A DNA stretch of 10,013 nt from EsbW-18 sp964634615 (GTDB taxonomy: Bacteria; Patescibacteriota; Minisyncoccia; Phycocordibacterales; EsbW-18). Below, in pieces: positions 5,357 to 10,013 of this stretch (its first letter is position 1; each line of letters opens with the position of its first letter). The position numbers were made by a program, and so were the translations under genes. Location: contig CAZWLQ010000024.1 of the NCBI GenBank assembly GCA_964634615.1, positions 1-10,013 of the forward strand. Reading direction: 5' to 3'. The notes below the pieces were generated by a model, which saw only the letters and a list, made by a program, of their open reading frames with translations, made no database searches and was not told where the DNA came from.

Positions 5357-6043
5357 TCACCTTGAAAGCTTGAAGATGATGAAGTCGTTGATCTTGTGCC
5401 CCTTCAACTCGTACTCAGGGGTAAGAATCTTATCCTCAAGAGTGAGACCCGCTTCTTTGAATACATCTCCGTACCATTCAATTGGTCGGTGCGTTTCTAT
5501 GATCTCATAGCCACCCTCCTTTTTCACCTTCTTATAGTCGTGGTTTTTATCATAGGCATCCCCTGTCTGGAATCGGAAATCAAGATTGGACTCGGGAACA
5601 TCAAAGATCTTGGGGTTACAGAAGCCAACGTAGGCGATCCCGCCCTCCTTAAGCACCGCCTTCATGTTTACCGCGATGTTTCTAACCTCCTGTTCAGGAA
5701 CGATACATACAACCAAGTTGCAAATCACGAAGTCAAAGTAATCCTTCGGGATCTCCTCAAAAGATGCGTAGACGTTTTCCATTCCTATCTTCTGTCCTGC
5801 CTTGTCCACCATTTCAGGGCTAATATCCCAAACCTTTACATTTCCTCCGAGCTTTTGAATGGCTAGAGCAAAAACACCTGGGCCTGCTCCATAGTCCAAG
5901 ATCTCTTTACCTCTTACATCCCCAAGAAGCGGAATAAGGGTGTGGTCGTAGGAAGCGAGTTTCAAGTTCTCAGCTTCCAATTCTTTGGAAACAACGCCCC
6001 ATTCCTTTTGATCTGCGACAAGCTTAGTGTTTTGACTATCCAT
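5357..6043 (-). CDS. Class I SAM-dependent methyltransferase
   Basis: The 228-residue product has a helical N-terminus (1-40) and then the Rossmann-like methyltransferase core. Motif I is ILDYGAGPG at 48-56. The acidic residue after strand 2 that binds the ribose hydroxyls is Asp73 (VWDIS). Motif IV-like FDFVICNLVVCIV lies near 105-117, and AVLKEGGIAYVGF follows. The pattern is that of small-molecule methyltransferases of the UbiE/Methyltransf_11 type; a DNA- or RNA-specific motif such as NPPY is absent. The substrate is unknown. It starts 6 bases after the stop of the purine permease gene without a Shine-Dalgarno site, so it is the second gene of that operon. The link to nucleobase uptake is suggestive only. 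Confidence 0.88.
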   Translation of the reverse strand: MDSQNTKLVADQKEWGVVSKELEAENLKLASYDHTLIPLLGDVRGKEILDYGAGPGVFALAIQKLGGNVKVWDISPEMVDKAGQKIGMENVYASFEEIPKDYFDFVICNLVVCIVPEQEVRNIAVNMKAVLKEGGIAYVGFCNPKIFDVPESNLDFRFQTGDAYDKNHDYKKVKKEGGYEIIETHRPIEWYGDVFKEAGLTLEDKILTPEYELKGHKINDFIIFKLSR

Positions 6044-6049
6044 ATTTGG

Positions 6050-7348
6050 TTATGAGAACAAGATGCTGAGGAATAAGAGAACTGTTGATCCCGCAAGATA
6101 CACATTCACTTCCCGCCACTTACCACGCAAGATAAACAATACGACGAATGTGAGGAATCCTGCAAACATCGCCTTATCAAGACCGAAGGTCCAAATCGTT
6201 ACGACAATCATTGCAACCACCGCTACTATGTCGGTCCAAGTGTAGCTCTTAAGATCTCGCAGACTTGGGAACAGCATGAGACCCACAAAGAACAATGCCC
6301 CCGTGGTAGCAACTACTGGAATAAGGTTTATCAGAGGAATGAGGAAAAGGAACAAAGACATCAGGACCGCGACCACAACTGCCACAAGACCCGTTCTACC
6401 CCCCTCTCCGATACCCACGGCACTCTCCACGTAGGTAATGAGATTTGAGGTTCCTGTTACCGCTCCGATCACTGTTCCCGCACCATCAACGATCAAGCCT
6501 TCTTTAAGCCTCGGCAGATCGCCGTTCTTATCAACAATAGAAGTGTTGCGTGTTAGGCCAATGAACTTTGCGATGCTTCCATAAAAGTCCAAGATAAAGA
6601 GAACCAGAATGACAGACCAGATCTTCGGATTGAAGATGATTCCCCAATCAAGAGCGAAGGTCCCAGCAAACATCTCACGCGAAAAGCTTATCGGTTCAAT
6701 GGGTTGACCAACACCAATGACATGGGCAAGGATTGCCGCTCCTACGATACTTAGCAATACAGCACCGCGAACTTTGAAGTATTTTAGGACGGCAACCAAA
6801 ACGAGACCTACATCGAAAATGATTGCTTCGTTTGAGGCGAGTGCTCCGATGCCTGTAACCTGAATCCCCTCATAACTAAGGAGGCCACTTACCTTCAAAG
6901 CGATCAGCATCAGGAATACACCGACAGCCGCCGCAAGCCCTGACTTCAACTTATCGGGAATCGCTTTAACAATGTTCACTCGGAGCGAGGTGTAGCTTAG
7001 AAGAACCGTAAGCACACCAGACCAAAACACCGCTCCAAGGGCACCCTGCCAACTGAATCCCATCAAACCAACCACCACATACGCGACATACGCATTCATC
7101 TCCAAACCTGGAGCAACCGCAAAGGGCAACTTTGCCCACAATCCCATCAAAAGAGTTGCGATCACCGAACCCACGACTGTGGCAAAGAAGATAGCACTTG
7201 TGCTAAGTCCCATTGCTGAAAGTATCGCTGGATTAACCACGAAGATGTAGGAGAGAGAAAGAAACGTAGAGATACCTGCCAAGAGTTCTGTTTTGACGGT
7301 AGATCCTCTCTGGGTAATGCCGAAGAAACCGTCAAGATTTATAGACAT
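6050..7348 (-). CDS. NCS2 (AzgA/PbuG-type) purine permease
   Basis: The 432-residue product is a polytopic inner-membrane protein with roughly 12-14 hydrophobic segments, of the usual length for the AzgA-like branch of the nucleobase/cation symporter-2 family. Diagnostic stretches are PFAVAPGLEMNAYVAY (75-90) and TGTSNLITYVESAVG, followed by GGRTGL, in the second half. Characterised members import adenine, guanine or hypoxanthine with protons. A usual small Gly in PGMGLNAY is replaced by Glu83 (PGLEMNAY), which could affect substrate choice. It is the first gene of a two-gene unit with the methyltransferase and lies divergent to a TrmB-type regulator. The ATG has no Shine-Dalgarno site. A salvage-dependent organism without purine synthesis would need such a carrier. 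Confidence 0.93.
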   Translation of the reverse strand: MSINLDGFFGITQRGSTVKTELLAGISTFLSLSYIFVVNPAILSAMGLSTSAIFFATVVGSVIATLLMGLWAKLPFAVAPGLEMNAYVAYVVVGLMGFSWQGALGAVFWSGVLTVLLSYTSLRVNIVKAIPDKLKSGLAAAVGVFLMLIALKVSGLLSYEGIQVTGIGALASNEAIIFDVGLVLVAVLKYFKVRGAVLLSIVGAAILAHVIGVGQPIEPISFSREMFAGTFALDWGIIFNPKIWSVILVLFILDFYGSIAKFIGLTRNTSIVDKNGDLPRLKEGLIVDGAGTVIGAVTGTSNLITYVESAVGIGEGGRTGLVAVVVAVLMSLFLFLIPLINLIPVVATTGALFFVGLMLFPSLRDLKSYTWTDIVAVVAMIVVTIWTFGLDKAMFAGFLTFVVLFILRGKWREVNVYLAGSTVLLFLSILFS

Positions 7349-7392
7349 ACGAGATAGATTTTATTGTTTTGCTTACTTCCAAAAGTAACACG

Positions 7393-7421
7393 AATATAAA
7401 AGTTGCCAACTTTCTTACAAA
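7393..7421 (-). promoter_or_regulatory. Candidate permease promoter with embedded palindrome
   Basis: On the minus strand TTTGTA (7416-7421) and TATATT (7393-7398) are 17 bases apart, giving a leader of about 40 bases before the permease ATG. The spacer holds a perfect palindrome, AAAGTTG-C-CAACTTT (7399-7413). A palindrome between -35 and -10 is a classic repressor site, and the divergent TrmB-type protein is the obvious candidate ligand-responsive regulator. The -35 match is weak. Confidence 0.5.
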
Positions 7422-7425
7422 CAAT

Positions 7426-7439
7426 GTGTTAATAAACAC
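7426..7439. promoter_or_regulatory. Second palindrome in the divergent region
   Basis: GTGTT-AATA-AACAC is a perfect inverted repeat 12 bases from the first palindrome and unlike it in sequence. It lies upstream of both divergent promoters, so it might be an activator site or a second operator. At this length in AT-rich DNA chance is possible. Confidence 0.35.
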
Positions 7440-7473
7440 TCATAAAACGACTTCAAATAAGCTTACCTCTGTG

Positions 7474-7502
7474 TTGACAGATTCCTAACAACATGGAAAC
7501 AT
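7474..7502 (+). promoter_or_regulatory. Candidate promoter of the TrmB-type gene, possibly leaderless
   Basis: A consensus -35 TTGACA (7474-7479) is followed after 17 bases by AAACAT (7497-7502), which matches TATAAT at three positions. The ATG at 7509 lies 6 bases after that box, so transcription would begin at or within a base or two of the start codon. No ribosome-binding site precedes the ATG. Confidence 0.45.
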
Positions 7503-7508
7503 TCCCAC

Positions 7509-8258
7509 ATGATAGAGAAAATACTCCACGAGTTAGGGCTTAAAGAGAAAGAAATCAAAGTTTATCTGACTATCCTTGAACAAAACAAGATCACTCCTGC
7601 TCGCGTAGCAGGTCTTACTGGAATCAATCGTTCAACAGTTTACAGCATTGTTAAGGATCTCGTTGAGAAAGGGATAATCATTGAAGATCTAGGAAACAAG
7701 CAGACTTGTCTCATTGCCCTACCCCCAGAGGACCTAAAGAATCTCACTCGCAAAGAGGAGCAACATCTACAGACGAAGAAACAACTTGTAGACCAAGCTA
7801 TCGGAGAACTCAAAAAGCTTGCGAAGGATGCAAGATACCCCATTCCAAAAATAAGTTTCATATACGAGGAGGACCTAGAGGATCATCTCTACAAGCAGGC
7901 TCCGATATGGAACGACAGTATCATGAAGACCGACACTATCTGGTGGGGCTTCCAAGATCCGAGCTTTGTAAAAAGATACGCGGATTGGATTGATTGGTTC
8001 TGGAAGAAGTGTGCTCACAAAAAGCTCTCGCTCCGATTGCTAACCTCTGAATCAAAGGCTGAGATAGAGATGCGAACAAAGGGGTATGACCGTCGCCTAA
8101 TTAAGTTTTGGGACACCGCAACAACGTGGGTAACGGGAGACTACCTCATTCTTATCGTGACCGATCAGAGACCCTACTATCTTGTGCAGATACACGATAG
8201 CCGCATGGCGCAGAATATGCGCGAGCTATTTAAGGCTATTTGGGAGGGAGCAAGATAA
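7509..8258 (+). CDS. TrmB-family transcriptional regulator
   Basis: The 249-residue product begins with a TrmB-type winged helix-turn-helix (about 1-75). The recognition region is TPARVAGLTGINRSTVYSIVKDLVEKGII, and the wing follows (EDLGNKQTCLIAL). A coiled-coil-like helix (about 80-108, KEEQHLQTKKQLVDQAIGELKK) is the expected dimerisation segment. The C-terminal domain (110-249) is shorter than the sugar-binding domain of archaeal TrmB. It resembles the phospholipase D-like effector domain, without HKD motifs, found in compact bacterial members. The gene is divergent to the purine permease-methyltransferase unit across 160 bases with two palindromes. I infer that it regulates that unit, perhaps in response to a nucleobase or related metabolite. 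The start is supported by the conserved first helix (IEKILHELGL). Confidence 0.9.
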   Translation: MIEKILHELGLKEKEIKVYLTILEQNKITPARVAGLTGINRSTVYSIVKDLVEKGIIIEDLGNKQTCLIALPPEDLKNLTRKEEQHLQTKKQLVDQAIGELKKLAKDARYPIPKISFIYEEDLEDHLYKQAPIWNDSIMKTDTIWWGFQDPSFVKRYADWIDWFWKKCAHKKLSLRLLTSESKAEIEMRTKGYDRRLIKFWDTATTWVTGDYLILIVTDQRPYYLVQIHDSRMAQNMRELFKAIWEGAR

Positions 8259-8330
8259 CGAAAAACCCCTAACAGTGAGTAACAGAGGCTGTAGAGGATT
8301 GTATCGGACAAAGGAGGACGCGAAGAAGGG

Positions 8331-8385
8331 CCATCTCGGTGGTACCAAAAAATGTAGTGTAAAAAATATTACAACACACCGATGG
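8331..8385. repeat. Imperfect inverted repeat beside the large palindrome
   Basis: CCATC-TC-GGTG (8331-8341) pairs with CACCGATGG (8377-8385) with two bases bulged. Inside it GTAGTGT and ACAACAC can pair partly. It abuts the palindrome at 8385-8434, so the stretch 8331-8434 is dense in possible secondary structure. It may be part of the 3' region of the regulator transcript or a separate structured RNA. Confidence 0.35.
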
Positions 8386-8434
8386 TTATGGGTATTAAAC
8401 TGGTGAAAGCTTTCACCAGTTTAATCCCCATAAC
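8385..8434. repeat. 50-base near-perfect palindrome
   Basis: Two 25-base arms meet without a spacer at 8409/8410 (centre GAAAGCTTTC) and match at 24 of 25 pairs. The one mismatch is T8393 opposite C8426. No T run follows on either strand, so it is not a normal terminator. A long palindrome in the space between convergent genes could be a protein-binding or resolution site, the footprint of a small element, or a very stable RNA hairpin closing the regulator transcript. Confidence 0.85.
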
Positions 8435-8451
8435 TCGTCTGTCAAGTTGAC

Positions 8452-8479
8452 TTGTGTATAACTCTTATTCAGGTATAAT
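8452..8479 (+). promoter_or_regulatory. Isolated -10 box, possible promoter of a short RNA
   Basis: TATAAT at 8474-8479 is a full consensus -10. A TTGTGT (8452-8457) lies 16 bases upstream and TTGACT (8447-8452) 21 bases upstream, neither ideal. A transcript from about 8486 would run into the hairpin at 8518-8541. No gene on the plus strand follows. Confidence 0.35.
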
Positions 8480-8517
8480 CTCAGTAGTCTCATCTACCAG
8501 GTGTAGAAGGAGCATCC

Positions 8518-8541
8518 GAAACCGCCCTCACGGGCGGTTTC
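8518..8541. terminator. GC-rich hairpin at the end of the 8540-9049 gene
   Basis: GAAACCGCCC and GGGCGGTTTC form a perfect 10-base stem with a 4-base loop, starting at the stop codon of the minus-strand gene. The position is right for a terminator. The T run is only three long and lies within the stem, so termination may be partial. On the plus strand it could end a short RNA begun near 8486. Confidence 0.6.
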
Positions 8542-9049
8542 AGCTGTTCTGGGTGGATGACTTCAAATACTCTTCCCTTTCTCGTTGGAAGGAAGCGATC
8601 CTGTGTTCTTCGATTACCGCGTACGCTGTTAAAAGTAGGTAGTAACCATTTCGTTTTCCAAGGATCACCGCGAACTCCGATTGTTCATTCCACAGAACAA
8701 TGTTCGTTTCCCTTCCCCTCTTACTTTCCCAGTAGGAGATTTCTTTTTTATCAGCATTTTGAATAATCCATGCTACCCAAGCGAGTCTTTCACATCTTCT
8801 GAAGTCAGGAGTGCGCTGGTCTTCTCTTTCTCCTTCAGATATTAAGTGCCAGAAAGCCGCATGCTTGCCTTGGTACTCTGGCTGTCGTCGGCATTGGATT
8901 TTTACTCCCTGAAAAGTGAGACCAGCCTCCAAAATGGTTGTGCGAAATATTTCAAAAAGACTCTCCTGGTAAGAGTCCCATTCTTCGGTGTCCCCCGAAA
9001 AAACATTGAGGGGAGGAGGTGTTAGGCTGTTAACTTCTTCGGCTTCCAT
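8540..9049 (-). CDS. Hypothetical partner of the DUF3800 gene, possible RelE/barnase-like fold
   Basis: No family name can be given with confidence. The 169-residue product has an orderly layout: LTPPPLNVFSGD near the N-terminus, AAFWHLISEGERED around 64-77, PDFRRCERLAWV around 81-92, and a C-terminal part with strands ending in GYYLLLTAYAV and a charged helix (ASFQREREEY). A strand reading LLLTAY before a basic helix recalls the end of small RelE/barnase-type nuclease domains carried by phages. That is only a resemblance. There is no signal or membrane segment. Its ATG lies 28 bases inside the end of the DUF3800 gene, so the two are certainly one operon and probably translationally coupled. 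A hairpin at its stop codon may end the unit. Confidence 0.75.
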   Translation of the reverse strand: MEAEEVNSLTPPPLNVFSGDTEEWDSYQESLFEIFRTTILEAGLTFQGVKIQCRRQPEYQGKHAAFWHLISEGEREDQRTPDFRRCERLAWVAWIIQNADKKEISYWESKRGRETNIVLWNEQSEFAVILGKRNGYYLLLTAYAVIEEHRIASFQREREEYLKSSTQNS

Positions 9050-9744
9050 ACAAGGACGTTAAACTTATCTTCGTCTCGTGCCGAAGAGGTCAACATTTCA
9101 CTTTCTCCGATACTACTCTGAATCACTTCGATCACTTTCAACTTCCCTTTATTTTCGTTGAGAGATCGATGTTTATACGACAAAGCACCGATAATGATAT
9201 CAACGAGCTGCATCAGTTCGACTTCATGTGATCGAATCTGTTGGGCCTGGGAGACTGAGAAATCTTGAACGCTGGCGATATTTAAAATACGTTTCAATTC
9301 TGCAACCTTGAGATTGCTCTTTGTGTCCTTAATATCAAGGTAAAGATTATATTCTGTATTAGAGACATCTCTTCCAACCACCACACTAAGCAAGACGTAG
9401 AACATTTTGTAATACCAAGTGTTATGGTCTTGACCAAAAGCTGAGTGATCCAATATGGTTTTGTCAGGAACCACCACTCCACGGAAGTGGAGACGCTCAT
9501 TCTCAAAGAAATAACGAACGAGATCACAATAATATTCGGCTTTAGCCGGAGAAACTTTCGTCCATTTTGCTTCAAATGTAGGAGACAGTTTGTGTTTCTT
9601 CTTTAAAGCTCGGAGTTCTTTAAAGATTATTGGGGCTACTTCTTTTTCCACCCAAACAGCGCCGAGCACAAAGGTTTTGCTTTGGTCGTTAAGCAGGTGA
9701 CAACTTTCATCACAATAGATGTTGTAGGTCTTCCTTTGATCCAT
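9022..9744 (-). CDS. DUF3800-domain protein (RNase H-like fold)
   Basis: The 240-residue product matches the DUF3800 pattern. It starts with YNIYCDES (Asp12, Glu13) and FVLGAVWV, has a central strand YLDIKD (Asp137), and then MQLVDIIIGALSY (Asp182). The spaced acidic residues suit a metal-dependent RNase H-like core. The family is widespread in mobile and accessory regions and often lies beside defence or toxin-type genes, but its activity is not firmly established. The gene heads a two-gene unit, overlapping the next gene by 28 bases. An extended -10 (TGCTAGAAT) ends 6 bases before the ATG and there is no ribosome site, so the mRNA may be leaderless. GC is low (32% in the counted line 9301-9360), unlike the left half of the window. 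Confidence 0.85.
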   Translation of the reverse strand: MDQRKTYNIYCDESCHLLNDQSKTFVLGAVWVEKEVAPIIFKELRALKKKHKLSPTFEAKWTKVSPAKAEYYCDLVRYFFENERLHFRGVVVPDKTILDHSAFGQDHNTWYYKMFYVLLSVVVGRDVSNTEYNLYLDIKDTKSNLKVAELKRILNIASVQDFSVSQAQQIRSHEVELMQLVDIIIGALSYKHRSLNENKGKLKVIEVIQSSIGESEMLTSSARDEDKFNVLVWKPKKLTA

Positions 9745-9750
9745 TGGACG

Positions 9751-9759
9751 ATTCTAGCA
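9751..9759 (-). promoter_or_regulatory. Extended -10 promoter element of the DUF3800 gene
   Basis: On the minus strand TGCTAGAAT fits the extended -10 form TGnTAnAAT. The start codon follows after 6 bases, which places the expected transcription start at the ATG. No good -35 box is seen 15-18 bases upstream, as is usual for extended -10 promoters. Confidence 0.5.
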
Positions 9760-9827
9760 TGGAACAACACAAGAAAGCTCGGCCCATTGAGCCGGAAGGG
9801 CTTACTTATAAATGAATCGCGTGGTCT

Positions 9828-10013
9828 TTATTTATATATCTCCACAGACCCGCTAAACGCGGTCTCTTCTCCAACCTTCTCATTTGATTTTGAATGTCGA
9901 ACTTCGAACTGATGGTATCCAGTCGCTTGCGCTTTGAGCAATCCAATCTGTGTAAGCAAGCTCTTTTTATCCGATACAACGAGTCCGTACCACACAACAG
10001 TCACAAAAAAGAC
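9828..10013 (-). CDS. 3' end of an unrecognised gene, cut by the window edge
   Basis: A frame open to the window edge gives the last 61 residues of a protein ending at a TAA (9828-9830). It contains TVVWYGLVVSDKKSLLTQIG near its start, then GYHQFEVRHSKSN, and ends in VEIYK. The composition is natural for a soluble alpha/beta protein, with alternating strands and charged turns. That favours this frame over an overlapping frame (9806-9997), which is rich in Arg and Cys. It lies 84 bases upstream of the DUF3800 gene on the same strand. No family is recognised, and the missing 5' part prevents a call. Confidence 0.5.
   Translation of the reverse strand, partial: VFFVTVVWYGLVVSDKKSLLTQIGLLKAQATGYHQFEVRHSKSNEKVGEETAFSGSVEIYK

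Noticed and set aside
8338..8346. GGTGGTACC, resembling the core of a T-box antiterminator
   Set aside because: The flanking AGGGTGG..CCGCG context, a Stem I and a downstream aminoacyl-tRNA synthetase or amino-acid gene are all absent.
9780..9794. CGGC-7-GCCG hairpin as terminator of the partial right-edge gene
   Set aside because: The stem is only four base pairs and the following T run is interrupted, so it is too weak to list.
9846..9865. AGACC...GGTCT hairpin as a terminator
   Set aside because: It falls within the open frame of the partial gene, before its stop codon, and is not followed by a T run on either strand.
9806..9997. Minus-strand 63-codon frame with an ATG near the right edge
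   Set aside because: It overlaps the better-composed partial frame ending at 9828 and is rich in Arg, Cys and Leu, as out-of-frame readings tend to be.
1..10013. CRISPR arrays, rRNA or intact insertion sequences
   Set aside because: There is no regular short repeat-spacer pattern, no rRNA-like stretch and no transposase frame in the window.

Overview
The window is a compact, mosaic stretch of bacterial DNA. It looks like part of a scaffolded metagenomic assembly, because a run of ten Ns sits at 5143-5152. Genes are small, tightly packed and often overlapping. Some have strong Shine-Dalgarno sites (the DGQHR-type and SPFH-like genes). Others have none and may be leaderless (the TrmB and DUF3800 genes). 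TrmB-type regulators, small HIT, NUDIX and MBL proteins and this compactness suit a Patescibacteria (CPR) genome, but that assignment is an inference. Base composition shifts: counted 60-base lines give 62% GC at 1261-1320, 57% at 2821-2880 and 32% at 9301-9360, so the segments may have different histories.

Left part (1-3585, all minus strand). A NUDIX-like gene with a degenerate catalytic box is followed by a small hypothetical gene. Upstream lies a translationally coupled pair of membrane-anchored paralogues resembling the start of an SPFH/prohibitin domain. The pair has a near-consensus promoter (TTGACC, 17 bases, TATAAT), a perfect inverted repeat at the transcript start and its own terminator. 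Next come a 98-base dispersed repeat, a terminator, and a stand-alone gene with a ParB/DndB-like (DGQHR-type) motif.

Middle part (3586-5356). On the minus strand are a pentapeptide-repeat protein and a UlaG-like metallo-beta-lactamase-fold hydrolase. Just upstream lies the 3' remnant of a HIT-family gene, whose stop codon overlaps the hydrolase start. The remnant is fused back-to-back with a plus-strand remnant resembling the end of a TrmB regulator. A second copy of the 98-base repeat follows, then the assembly gap, a strong bidirectional hairpin terminator, and a terminator module shared with the SPFH-like unit.

Right-middle part (5357-8258). A divergent unit has a TrmB-family regulator on plus, and an AzgA/PbuG-type purine permease followed 6 bases later by a SAM-dependent methyltransferase on minus. 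The 160-base divergent region carries two palindromes suited to being operators. The simplest reading is that the regulator controls the permease-methyltransferase operon and perhaps itself.

Right part (8259-10013). A 281-base gene-free stretch holds a 50-base near-perfect palindrome, a second nested inverted repeat, an isolated TATAAT and a GC-rich hairpin. Beyond it, on minus, a DUF3800 (RNase H-like fold) gene overlaps a downstream gene of an unrecognised family by 28 bases. This is an accessory-type cassette that could be a defence or toxin-type pair. The window ends inside the 3' part of an unrecognised minus-strand gene.
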